64,000 nt of DNA, from positions 2,356,001 to 2,420,000 of the forward strand of contig NZ_BLKZ01000001.1 in the NCBI RefSeq assembly GCF_010723575.1, read 5' to 3'. The stretch comes from Mycobacterium bourgelatii. GTDB taxonomy: Bacteria > Actinomycetota > Actinomycetes > Mycobacteriales > Mycobacteriaceae. A program made the position numbers and the translations under genes. Shown one piece after another: positions 41,949 to 50,475 of this stretch; the stretch's first letter is position 1; every line of letters starts with the position of its first letter. The notes under the pieces are model-generated. The model was not told the origin of the DNA and made no database searches. It saw only the letters and a list, made by a program, of their open reading frames with translations.

Positions 41949-44464
41949 CACTCGAAGCCGCCAAGACGCCGGTCGAGCCGCTGACCCAGGAAGAGGCCAT
42001 TGCCTCGCTGGGCCGGTACGGCTACGGCTGGGCGGACTCCGACGTCGCGGGCGCCAGTGCGCAGCGCGGGCTTTCCGAGGCGGTGGTCCGTGACATCTCG
42101 GCCAAGAAGAACGAGCCCGAGTGGATGCTGAAGACTCGGCTGAAGGCGCTGGACATCTTCGAGCGCAAGCCGATGCCGAACTGGGGTTCCAACCTTGAGG
42201 GTATCGACTTCGACAACATCAAGTACTTCGTGCGCTCCACCGAGAAGCAGGCCGCTTCCTGGGAAGAATTGCCAGAGGACATCCGGAAGACCTACGACAA
42301 ATTGGGAATTCCGGAAGCGGAAAAGCAAAGATTGGTTGCTGGAGTAGCGGCCCAGTATGAGTCAGAGGTGGTTTACCACCAGATCAGAGAGGATTTAGAG
42401 GCTCAGGGCGTCATATTCTTAGACACTGATACTGGTTTGCGGGAGCATCCGGAGATTTTTAAGAAATATTTCGGCACCGTAATTCCAGCAGGCGACAATA
42501 AGTTTTCTGCACTGAATACTGCTGTGTGGAGTGGCGGGTCGTTTATTTATGTGCCGCCGGGCGTGCACGTCGACATTCCGCTGCAGGCCTACTTCCGGAT
42601 TAACACCGAGAACATGGGCCAGTTCGAGCGGACGCTGATCATCGCCGACGAAGGCTCCTATGTGCATTACGTCGAAGGCTGTCTGCCTGCGGGTGAGCTC
42701 ATCACAACTGCGGACGGCGACCTGCGGCCCATCGAGTCGATTCAGGTCGGTGACTATGTCACCGGCCACGACGGGCGTGCGCACCGCGTCACGGCTGTGC
42801 AGGTGCGGGACCTGAACGGCGAGCTGTTCACCTTCACGCCGATGTCGCCCGCCAACGAGTTTTCGGTCACGGCCGAACATCCTTTGCTTGTCGTTCCGCG
42901 CGAGGAGGTGCGCGTGGCACGCAAGGAACGCAACGGATGGAAGGCGGAGGTCAACAGCGCCAAGCTGCGTGCCGCCGAACCGCGGTGGATCGCGGCGAAG
43001 GATGTCGCCGAGGGCGACTTCCTGATCTACCCGAAGCCGAAGCCGATTCCGCACAAGACCGTCATGCCGCTCGAGTTTGCGCGCCTGGCGGGCTACTACC
43101 TGGCCGAGGGCCACGCGTGCCTTACCAATAACTGCGAGTCGCTGATCTTCTCGTTCCACAGCAACGAGTTCGAGTGCGTCGAGGACGTGCGGCAGGCGTG
43201 CAAGGCGCTGTACGACAAGCCTGGTTCGGTACTGGTCGAGGAGCACAAGCACTCGGCTCGTGTCATCGTCTACACGAAGGCCGGCTACGCAGCGATGCGG
43301 GACAACGTCGGCGTCGGCTCATCGAACAAGAAGCTGTCGGATCTCTTGATGCGCCAAGACGAGACATTCTTGCGTGAGCTTGTCGACGCCTATGTCAACG
43401 GCGACGGCAACATCATTCGACGCGGCGGAGCACTGTGGAAGCGCGCGCACACCACCTCGCGGGTGTGGGCGTTCCAGTTGCAGTCGATCCTGGCGCGGCT
43501 GGGTCACTACGCCACCGTCGAGCTCCGGCGCGCGGGAGGACCTGGGGTGATCCAGGGCCGCAACATCGTTCGCAAGGACATCTACCAAGTCCAGTGGACC
43601 GAAGGCGGCCACGGACCGAAGCAGGCCCGCGATTGCGGCGACTACTTCGCGGTGCCGATCAAGAAGCGTGCCGTGCGTGAGGCGCATGAGCCGGTCTACA
43701 ACCTCGACGTCGAGGCGCCGGACAGCTACCTCGCCTACGGTTTCGCCGTGCACAACTGCACCGCGCCGATCTACAAGTCGGATTCACTGCACTCGGCTGT
43801 CGTCGAGATCATCGTGAAACCGCATGCGCGCGTTCGTTACACGACGATCCAGAACTGGTCGAACAACGTCTACAACCTGGTCACCAAGCGCGCCCGCGCC
43901 GAGGCCGGAGCCACCATGGAGTGGGTCGACGGCAACATCGGGTCGAAGGTCACCATGAAGTACCCGGCGGTCTGGATGACCGGCGAGCACGCCAAGGGTG
44001 AGGTGCTCTCGGTGGCGTTCGCCGGCGAGGACCAGCACCAGGACACCGGCGCCAAGATGCTGCACCTGGCCCCGAACACCTCGAGCAACATCGTGTCCAA
44101 GTCGGTTGCCCGTGGCGGTGGCCGCACGTCCTACCGCGGCCTGGTTCAGGTGAACAAGGGCGCGCACGGCGCCAAGGCGAGCGTGAAATGCGATGCGCTG
44201 CTGGTCGACACGATCAGCCGCAGCGACACCTACCCGTATGTCGACATCCGCGAGGACGACGTCACTATGGGCCACGAGGCTACCGTGTCGAAGGTCAGCG
44301 AGAACCAGTTGTTCTATCTGATGAGCCGCGGTCTCACCGAGGACGAAGCCATGGCGATGGTGGTGCGCGGGTTCGTCGAGCCGATCGCGAAGGAACTGCC
44401 CATGGAGTACGCGTTGGAGCTCAACCGGTTGATTGAGCTCCAGATGGAGGGCTCTGTGGGATGA
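41945..44464 (+). CDS. sufB: Fe-S cluster assembly scaffold SufB with intein
   Basis: 839-residue precursor: N-extein 245, intein 359, C-extein 235 residues, leaving a 480-residue mature SufB. SufB with SufC and SufD forms the scaffold on which clusters are built. Conserved parts: YVPPGVHVDIPLQAYFRIN, SYVHYVEGC at the insertion site, TIQNWSNNVYNLVTKR, and NTSSNIVSKSVARGGGRTSY. The conserved Cys after the junction (C-TAPIYKSDSLHSAVVEI) is the +1 residue required for splicing. ATG overlaps the sufR stop. A tract at 42299-42550 has unusual codon use (see that entry). Confidence 0.97.
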   Translation: MTLEAAKTPVEPLTQEEAIASLGRYGYGWADSDVAGASAQRGLSEAVVRDISAKKNEPEWMLKTRLKALDIFERKPMPNWGSNLEGIDFDNIKYFVRSTEKQAASWEELPEDIRKTYDKLGIPEAEKQRLVAGVAAQYESEVVYHQIREDLEAQGVIFLDTDTGLREHPEIFKKYFGTVIPAGDNKFSALNTAVWSGGSFIYVPPGVHVDIPLQAYFRINTENMGQFERTLIIADEGSYVHYVEGCLPAGELITTADGDLRPIESIQVGDYVTGHDGRAHRVTAVQVRDLNGELFTFTPMSPANEFSVTAEHPLLVVPREEVRVARKERNGWKAEVNSAKLRAAEPRWIAAKDVAEGDFLIYPKPKPIPHKTVMPLEFARLAGYYLAEGHACLTNNCESLIFSFHSNEFECVEDVRQACKALYDKPGSVLVEEHKHSARVIVYTKAGYAAMRDNVGVGSSNKKLSDLLMRQDETFLRELVDAYVNGDGNIIRRGGALWKRAHTTSRVWAFQLQSILARLGHYATVELRRAGGPGVIQGRNIVRKDIYQVQWTEGGHGPKQARDCGDYFAVPIKKRAVREAHEPVYNLDVEAPDSYLAYGFAVHNCTAPIYKSDSLHSAVVEIIVKPHARVRYTTIQNWSNNVYNLVTKRARAEAGATMEWVDGNIGSKVTMKYPAVWMTGEHAKGEVLSVAFAGEDQHQDTGAKMLHLAPNTSSNIVSKSVARGGGRTSYRGLVQVNKGAHGAKASVKCDALLVDTISRSDTYPYVDIREDDVTMGHEATVSKVSENQLFYLMSRGLTEDEAMAMVVRGFVEPIAKELPMEYALELNRLIELQMEGSVG
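42299..42550 (+). other. AT-rich, rare-codon tract inside the sufB N-extein
   Basis: 84 codons (residues ~119-202 of SufB) use AGA twice, TTA twice, ATA, GTA, ACT, AAT and TTT repeatedly. By my hand count 44 of 84 third positions are A or T, whereas flanking sufB and the other genes here are overwhelmingly G or C. Protein sequence through the tract is ordinary SufB. The tract ends 129 bases before the intein insertion point. Confidence 0.85.
42680..43756 (+). mobile_element. SufB intein with LAGLIDADG homing endonuclease domain
   Basis: In-frame 359-residue intervening sequence, the same length as the M. tuberculosis SufB intein. Splice block A starts at Cys1 (CLPAGELITTADGDLRPIES), block B is FSVTAEHPLLVV (Thr and His), block C of the dodecapeptide endonuclease is LAGYYLAEG and block E LVDAYVNGDG, block F is YNLDVEAPDSYLAYGF, block G ends VHN with Cys +1. 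Both acidic residues of the two endonuclease motifs (the Glu in LAEG and the Asp in NGDG) are present, so the nuclease may still be active. Insertion is after SYVHYVEG. Confidence 0.95.
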
Positions 44465-45657
44465 CGAGTCGGATGACCGCTCCTGCCAATGCTGCAATCA
44501 ATAAGGGCGAGCTGTTTGCCTCTTTCGATGTAGAGGCTTTCGAGGTTCCGCACGGCCGCGACGAGCTCTGGCGTTTCACCCCGCTGAGGCGGCTGCGCGG
44601 CCTGCACGACGGCTCGGCCGTCGCCAACGGCAGCGCCCAGATCACCGTCACCGAGCAGCCCGGCGTTCGGATCGAGACGGTGCGCCGCGGCGACGACCGG
44701 CTGGGACAAGGCGGCGTGCCCGCCGACCGCGTAGCGGCGCAGGCATTTTCGTCGTTCAACTCGGCAACGCTGGTGACCGTCGGACGCGACACCCAGATTC
44801 CCGAGCCGGTGAATATTGTCGTCACCGGTCCCGGCAAGGGAGCGGTTGCCTACGGGCACCTGCAGGTCCGCGTCGAGGAGCTGGGCGAGGCGGTCGTCGT
44901 CATCGACCACCGCGGCAGCGGAACCTACGCGGATAACGTCGAATTTGTCGTCGGAGACGCCGCGCGGCTTACCGTCGTGTGGATCGCCGATTGGGCCGAC
45001 GACACCGTGCACCTCAGTGCCCACCACGCCCGGCTCGGCAAGGACGCGGTGCTGCGGCACGTCACCGTCACGCTGGGTGGCGAGGTGGTCCGCATGTCGG
45101 CCAACGTGCGGTACTCCGCGCCCGGGGGAGACGCCGAGTTGCTGGGGCTGTACTTCGCCGATGACGGCCAGCACCTCGAGTCACGGCTCCTGGTCGACCA
45201 CGCGTATCCCGACTGCAAGTCGAACGTGCTGTACAAGGGTGCGCTGCAAGGAGATCCGGATTCGAAGCTGCCCGACGCGCACACCGTCTGGGTTGGCGAC
45301 GTGCTGATCCGGGCCGAAGCCACCGGGACGGACACCTTCGAGGTGAACCGCAACCTGGTGCTCACCGACGGTGCGCGTGCCGACTCGGTGCCCAACCTGG
45401 AGATCGAGACCGGTGAGATCGCTGGAGCCGGACACGCCAGCGCCACCGGGCGGTTCGACGACGAGCAGCTTTTCTACCTACGCTCCCGCGGCATCCCCGA
45501 AGACCAGGCCCGCCGGCTCGTCGTGCGCGGATTCTTCGGCGAAATCATCTCCAAGATCGCGGTGCCCGAGGTACGGGATCGCCTCACCGCGGCCATTGAA
45601 CACGAACTGGCTATTACTGAATCAAGAGCAACGGAATCGAGATCAACAGCCTCATGA
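44461..45657 (+). CDS. sufD: Fe-S cluster assembly protein SufD
   Basis: 398 residues, partner of SufB in the SufBC2D complex. Features: RDELWRFTPLRRLRGLHDG, IVVTGPGKGAVAYGHLQV, RLLVDHAYPDCKSNVLYKG, and the C-terminal QLFYLRSRGIPEDQARRLVV shared with SufB. ATG 44461 overlaps the sufB stop; a second ATG at 44473 is possible. Overlaps sufC by 4 bases. Confidence 0.96.
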   Translation: MTSRMTAPANAAINKGELFASFDVEAFEVPHGRDELWRFTPLRRLRGLHDGSAVANGSAQITVTEQPGVRIETVRRGDDRLGQGGVPADRVAAQAFSSFNSATLVTVGRDTQIPEPVNIVVTGPGKGAVAYGHLQVRVEELGEAVVVIDHRGSGTYADNVEFVVGDAARLTVVWIADWADDTVHLSAHHARLGKDAVLRHVTVTLGGEVVRMSANVRYSAPGGDAELLGLYFADDGQHLESRLLVDHAYPDCKSNVLYKGALQGDPDSKLPDAHTVWVGDVLIRAEATGTDTFEVNRNLVLTDGARADSVPNLEIETGEIAGAGHASATGRFDDEQLFYLRSRGIPEDQARRLVVRGFFGEIISKIAVPEVRDRLTAAIEHELAITESRATESRSTAS

Positions 45658-46436
45658 CGACTCTGGAAATCAAGGACCTACACGTCAGCGTTGACAACCC
45701 CAACGCCGCCGACGGGGAACGCGAAATCCCCATCCTCAAAGGCGTCGACCTGACCGTCAAATCCGGTGAGACGCACGCCCTGATGGGCCCCAACGGCTCC
45801 GGGAAGTCCACGCTGTCCTACGCCGTCGCCGGGCATCCCAAGTACCGGGTGACGTCGGGTTCCATCACGCTCGACGGCGCGGACGTCCTGGAAATGAGCG
45901 TCGACGAGCGCGCACGGGCCGGGCTGTTCCTGGCGATGCAGTATCCCGTCGAGGTGCCCGGCGTCTCGGTGTCGAACTTCCTGCGCTCGGCCGCCACGGC
46001 CATCCGCGGCGAGGCACCCAAGCTGCGGCACTGGGTCAAAGAGGTCAAAGCCGCGATGGCCGCCCTCGACATCGACCCTGCCTTCGCCGAACGCAGTGTG
46101 AACGAAGGCTTTTCCGGTGGCGAGAAGAAGCGCCACGAAATCCTGCAGCTGGAACTGCTCAAGCCCAAGATCGCCATTTTGGACGAGACCGACTCCGGCC
46201 TGGATGTCGACGCGTTGCGGGTGGTCAGCGAGGGCGTGAACCGCTACGCGAAGTCCGAGCACGGCGGGATCCTGTTGATCACGCACTACACCCGCATCCT
46301 GCGCTACATCCACCCCGAATACGTGCACGTGTTCGTCGGCGGACGCATCGCGGAATCGGGCGGGCCGGAACTCGCCGATGAACTCGAGCAGAATGGCTAC
46401 GAGCGCTTCACTCAGACGGCGGCAACCGGGGCATAG
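45654..46436 (+). CDS. sufC: Fe-S cluster assembly ATPase SufC
   Basis: 260 residues; ABC-type ATPase that drives conformational change of SufB-SufD. Walker A MGPNGSGKSTLSYAVAG, signature FSGGEKKRHEILQ, Walker B IAILDETDSGLDVDAL, switch LLITHYTRILRYI. ATG overlaps the sufD stop. It lacks a membrane partner, as expected for this cytosolic ABC. Confidence 0.97.
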   Translation: MTTLEIKDLHVSVDNPNAADGEREIPILKGVDLTVKSGETHALMGPNGSGKSTLSYAVAGHPKYRVTSGSITLDGADVLEMSVDERARAGLFLAMQYPVEVPGVSVSNFLRSAATAIRGEAPKLRHWVKEVKAAMAALDIDPAFAERSVNEGFSGGEKKRHEILQLELLKPKIAILDETDSGLDVDALRVVSEGVNRYAKSEHGGILLITHYTRILRYIHPEYVHVFVGGRIAESGGPELADELEQNGYERFTQTAATGA

Positions 46437-46438
46437 CA

Positions 46439-47695
46439 ATGGCTACCGCGCTCGACCTCACGGCGATCCGTGCCGATTTCCCGATCCTCAAGCGGGTGAT
46501 GCGCAGCGGGAATCAGTTGGCGTACCTGGATTCCGGTGCGACCTCGCAGCGGCCGCTGCAGGTGCTCGATGCCGAGCGCGAGTTCTTGGTGACGTCCAAC
46601 GGTGGGGTGCACCGGGGCGCGCACCAGCTGATGGAAGAAGCTACCGACGCCTACGAACAGGGTCGCATTGACATCGCGTCGTTCGTAGGCGCTGACGCCG
46701 ACGAGCTCGTCTTCACCAAGAACGCCACCGAGTCGCTGAACCTGGTGTCGTATGTGTTGGGGGACAGCAGGTTCGAACGTTCCGTTGGCCCAGGCGACGT
46801 CATTGTCACCACCGAACTCGAACACCACGCCAACCTGATCCCGTGGCAGGAACTCGCCCGGCGCACCGGAGCCACGCTGCGTTGGTATGGGGTGACTGGC
46901 GGACAAGAAGAGGCCGGCCGGATCGACCTCGACTCGTTGCAACTCGACGAGAACGTCAAAGTCGTTGCTTTCAGCCATCATTCGAACGTCACGGGCGCAC
47001 TGGCGCCGGTCGACGAGCTGGTCGCCCGAGCCAAGGCGGTCGGCGCGCTGACCGTGCTGGATGCCTGCCAGTCGGTGCCGCATCAGCCGGTCGACTTCCA
47101 CGCACTCGATGTCGATTACGCCGCGTTCTCCGGACACAAGATGCTGGGGCCCAACGGGATCGGAGTGTTGTACGGGCGACGCGCACTGCTGCAAGCGATG
47201 CCGCCGTTCCTGACCGGCGGTTCGATGATCGAGACGGTGACCATGGAGGCCGCCACCTACGCCCCGGCTCCGCAGCGCTTCGAGGCCGGAACCCCGATGA
47301 CATCGCAGGTGGTCGGACTGGCCGCGGCCGCGCGCTACCTCGACGCCATCGGCATGGCGGACGTCGAAGCCCACGAGCGCGAACTGGTCGCCCAGGCCAT
47401 CGACGGATTGTCCGGCATTAAAGGCGTGCGCATCGTCGGACCCACCACGATGACCGACCGCGGCTCGCCAGTGTCTTTTGTCGTCGACGGCGTGCACGCG
47501 CACGATGTCGGCCAGGTGCTGGACGACGAGGGCGTAGCCGTCCGCGTCGGCCATCACTGCGCGCTGCCGCTGCACCGCAGGTTCGGGTTGGCCGCCACGG
47601 CACGGGCGTCGTTCGCCGTGTACAACACCTCCGACGAGGTGGAACGGTTGGTGGCCGGTGTGCAGCGGGCCCTGGATTTCTTTGGGAGAGACTGA
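46439..47695 (+). CDS. sufS: Cysteine desulfurase SufS
   Basis: 418 residues, PLP-dependent, releases sulfur from cysteine for cluster building (csd/Rv1464). N-terminus ADFPILKRVMRSGNQLAYLD, PLP environment VDACQSVPHQPVDFHALDVD and the Schiff-base lysine in AFSGHKMLGPNGIG (about residue 232). The active-site cysteine is in AVRVGHHCALPLHRRFG, the type II (SufS) pattern. Starts 2 bases after sufC and ends 2 bases before sufU. Confidence 0.96.
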   Translation: MATALDLTAIRADFPILKRVMRSGNQLAYLDSGATSQRPLQVLDAEREFLVTSNGGVHRGAHQLMEEATDAYEQGRIDIASFVGADADELVFTKNATESLNLVSYVLGDSRFERSVGPGDVIVTTELEHHANLIPWQELARRTGATLRWYGVTGGQEEAGRIDLDSLQLDENVKVVAFSHHSNVTGALAPVDELVARAKAVGALTVLDACQSVPHQPVDFHALDVDYAAFSGHKMLGPNGIGVLYGRRALLQAMPPFLTGGSMIETVTMEAATYAPAPQRFEAGTPMTSQVVGLAAAARYLDAIGMADVEAHERELVAQAIDGLSGIKGVRIVGPTTMTDRGSPVSFVVDGVHAHDVGQVLDDEGVAVRVGHHCALPLHRRFGLAATARASFAVYNTSDEVERLVAGVQRALDFFGRD

Positions 47696-47697
47696 CG

Positions 47698-48159
47698 TTG
47701 CGTCTAGAGCAGATGTATCAGGACGTGATACTCGATCACTACAAACACCCACACCATCGCGGCCTGCGCGAACCGTTCGGTGCGGAGGTGTATCACGTCA
47801 ACCCGATCTGTGGCGACGAGGTGACCCTGCGGGTCGCGTTGTCCGACGACGGAATGACCGTCGCAGACATCTCGTATGACGGGCAGGGTTGTTCGATCAG
47901 CCAGGCCGCGACTTCGGTCCTGACCGAACAAGTGATCGGCCGAAGCGTGCCCGAGGCGCTCAAGACGCTCGACGCGTTCACCGAGATGGTGTCGTCGCGC
48001 GGTCAGGTTCAGGGCGACGAGGATGTGCTCGGCGACGGAGTAGCGTTTTCAGGAGTGGCCAAATACCCGGCCCGAGTCAAGTGCGCCCTGCTGGGCTGGA
48101 TGGCTTTCAAGGATGCGCTGGCACAGGCCGGCGCGGCCCTCGAGGAGGTCGAGAAGTGA
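47698..48159 (+). CDS. sufU: Sulfur-transfer protein SufU
   Basis: 153 residues, IscU-like Gram-positive SufU that accepts sulfur from SufS through a zinc site. Cysteines in NPICGDE, GQGCSISQA and ARVKCALLGW are the three conserved ones; the Asp in CGDE completes the zinc ligands. Start is TTG, forced by the conserved N-terminus RLEQMYQDVILDHYKHPHHRG and by its position 2 bases after sufS; GGGAGAG lies before it. Overlaps sufT by 4 bases. Confidence 0.93.
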   Translation: MRLEQMYQDVILDHYKHPHHRGLREPFGAEVYHVNPICGDEVTLRVALSDDGMTVADISYDGQGCSISQAATSVLTEQVIGRSVPEALKTLDAFTEMVSSRGQVQGDEDVLGDGVAFSGVAKYPARVKCALLGWMAFKDALAQAGAALEEVEK

Positions 48160-48503
48160 GCGAAATCATCGCACCCGACGACGAGACGTTGTTCGACCTC
48201 GAGGAGGCGATGCGCGACGTCGTCGACCCGGAGTTGGGGATCAACGTCGTCGACCTGGGGCTCGTCTACGGCCTGAACCTCGAGAAGAGCGAGGAGGGCA
48301 CGGTCGCCCTCATCGACATGACCCTCACCTCGGCGGCCTGCCCGTTGACCGACGTCATCGAGGATCAATCGCGCACCGCGCTGGTGGGAAGCGGCCTGGT
48401 CAACGACATCCGCATCAACTGGGTGTGGAACCCGCCGTGGGGTCCGGACAAGATCACCGAGGACGGCCGCGAGCAGCTGCGCGCGCTGGGTTTCACCGTC
48501 TAG
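48156..48503 (+). CDS. sufT: Fe-S assembly factor SufT (MIP18/DUF59)
   Basis: 115 residues from a GTG that overlaps the sufU stop. DUF59 signature: RDVVDPELGINVVDLGLVYG and MTLTSAACPLTDVIEDQ with the conserved Cys. SufT supports maturation of Fe-S proteins such as aconitase, which is also encoded in this window. Homologous to Rv1466. Last gene of the suf operon; converges with fadE15. Confidence 0.94.
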   Translation: MSEIIAPDDETLFDLEEAMRDVVDPELGINVVDLGLVYGLNLEKSEEGTVALIDMTLTSAACPLTDVIEDQSRTALVGSGLVNDIRINWVWNPPWGPDKITEDGREQLRALGFTV

Positions 48504-48543
48504 CGTCGACGCGCCGAACGCGTACTCGGGTCGCGACCGGCGG

Positions 48544-50373
48544 TCAGAAGGCGTCTTCGGGTATGCGCATGATGTCGTCGTCGAGGTGTTCGATGACCGA
48601 ACGCACGCCACTCAGCTTCGGCAGCATGTTGTTGGCAAAGAACTTCGCCACCACGACCTTGCCCTCGTAGAACTTCACGTCCTTCGGCGACGGCCCCTCG
48701 TCCAAGGCCTTCAGGGCGACTCCTGCTTGCTTGATCAGCAGCCAGCCGATCAGCAGGTCCCCGACGGCAAGCAGGAAACGCACCGATCCCAGCCCCACCT
48801 TGTAGATGTCGGTGGGATGCTGCGCGGCGGACATCAGGTGCCCGGTCAGCACACCGGTCATCTCGGTAACGTCATCGAGGGCCGTCTGCAGTCGCTGGGC
48901 GGCCGGTTTGAGAGATTCGTCGACGGTATCGATCGTCTGGGTGATCTGAGCCGTCACATGCTGCAGGGCCTGGCCGTGGTCGCGAATGATCTTGCGGAAG
49001 AAGAAGTCGAGGGCCTGGATGGCGGTGGTGCCTTCGTACAGCGAGTCGATCTTGGAGTCGCGGATGTACTGCTCGATCGGGTAGTCGACGAGGAAGCCCG
49101 AACCGCCCAGCGTCTGCAACGATTCGGTCAGAACCTCGTAGGCGCGTTCTGAGCCCACCCCCTTGACGATCGGCAGCAGCAGGTCGTCGACGCGGTGCGC
49201 CATGTCGTGGTCTGCACCCGAAACCCGTTGTGCCACTTCGTCATCTTGGTGAGCGGCGGCATACATGTACAACGCGCGCAGGCCCTCGGCGTAGGCCTTT
49301 TGAGTCATCAGGCTGCGGCGCACGTCTGGGTGGTGCATGATCGTGACCCGCGGTGCCGTCTTGTCGGTCATCTGGGTCATATCCGCGCCCTGCACCCGTT
49401 CCTTGGCGTATGCCAGCGCGTTGAGATAGCCGGACGACAGAGTGCCCGCGGACTTCACGCCGATTGTCATGCGGGCGTGCTCGATCACGGTGAACATCTG
49501 CGCGATGCCGTCGTGCACGTCGCCGACAAGGTAGCCGACGGCGGGCACGTCAGTGGCGCCGAACGTCAATTCGCAAGTGGGGGAGGACTTTATGCCCATC
49601 TTGTGTTCCAGGCCGGTGACGAAGACGCCATTGCGGGGGCCGAGTTCGAACGTCTCCGGGTCGAACAGGAACTTGGGCACATAGAACAGGCTCAACCCCT
49701 TGGTGCCCGGACCGGCGCCCTCCGGTCGCGCCAGCACAAGATGGAAGATGTTCTCGGCCGTATCGCCGACGTCGCCTGCGGAGATGAACCGCTTGACACC
49801 CTCGATATGCCAAGTGCCATCGGGTTGTTCAATCGCCTTGGTCCGGCCCGCGCCGACGTCCGAGCCGGCATCCGGCTCGGTCAGCACCATGGTCGCTTGC
49901 CACCCGCGCTCCATGGCCTCGGCCGCCCACCTGCGCTGCTCCTCGTTGCCCTCGATGAACAGAGCACGGGCCAGCGGCGGGCCCATGTTGAAAAAGCACG
50001 CAGAAGAGTTGGCGGCAAACACCAATTCATTGACGGCCCAGGTCAGTGGTGCCGGCGCGGGCATGCCGCCGATTTCCTCGGCCAGGCCCAGTCGCCACCA
50101 TCCGGACTCTTTGATGGCGTCGATGGTCTTGACCAACTCGTCGGGAACGCTGATGGAGTGAGTGGCTGGGTCGAACTCCGGCGGGTTGCGGTCGGCGAAG
50201 GCGAACGTCTCGGCCAATGGCCCCTCAGCCAAGCGGGCCGCTTCGGCCAAGATGGTGTGGGCCGTTTCCTCGTCGAGATCGACGTATTGGCCGGTGCCCA
50301 GGACGGCGCCGACGTCGAGGACCTCGAACAAGTTGAACGCGAGATCACGGACGTTGGCGATGTAGTGCCCCAC
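48544..50373 (-). CDS. fadE15: Acyl-CoA dehydrogenase
   Basis: 609 residues of the long ACAD group with an N-terminal extension and C-terminal DUF4 region. FAD-binding and substrate segments: MVLTEPDAGSDVGAGRTKA, GVKRFISAGD, LEHKMGIKSSPTCELTFG, and TLGGSGFLVDYPIEQYIRDS with the downstream LYEGTTAIQALDFF. Catalyses alpha-beta dehydrogenation of acyl-CoA. GTG start with AAGGGA upstream. Homologous to Rv1467c. Confidence 0.93.
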   Translation of the reverse strand: MGHYIANVRDLAFNLFEVLDVGAVLGTGQYVDLDEETAHTILAEAARLAEGPLAETFAFADRNPPEFDPATHSISVPDELVKTIDAIKESGWWRLGLAEEIGGMPAPAPLTWAVNELVFAANSSACFFNMGPPLARALFIEGNEEQRRWAAEAMERGWQATMVLTEPDAGSDVGAGRTKAIEQPDGTWHIEGVKRFISAGDVGDTAENIFHLVLARPEGAGPGTKGLSLFYVPKFLFDPETFELGPRNGVFVTGLEHKMGIKSSPTCELTFGATDVPAVGYLVGDVHDGIAQMFTVIEHARMTIGVKSAGTLSSGYLNALAYAKERVQGADMTQMTDKTAPRVTIMHHPDVRRSLMTQKAYAEGLRALYMYAAAHQDDEVAQRVSGADHDMAHRVDDLLLPIVKGVGSERAYEVLTESLQTLGGSGFLVDYPIEQYIRDSKIDSLYEGTTAIQALDFFFRKIIRDHGQALQHVTAQITQTIDTVDESLKPAAQRLQTALDDVTEMTGVLTGHLMSAAQHPTDIYKVGLGSVRFLLAVGDLLIGWLLIKQAGVALKALDEGPSPKDVKFYEGKVVVAKFFANNMLPKLSGVRSVIEHLDDDIMRIPEDAF

Positions 50374-50475
50374 TGCGGAATCCCTTCGCTCGGAGGTCGG
50401 GCCAGACGGGCTAGTCGGGCCTAGTCTCGCCGAGCGGGGAAAACGTACGCAACCGTAACCTGCGGGGCCCCGGGA

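Noticed and set aside
49195..50424. 409-codon open frame antisense to fadE15
   Set aside because: It is fully antisense to a convincing acyl-CoA dehydrogenase, has no ribosome binding site and no recognisable domain; high-GC codon bias on one strand commonly opens the complementary frame.
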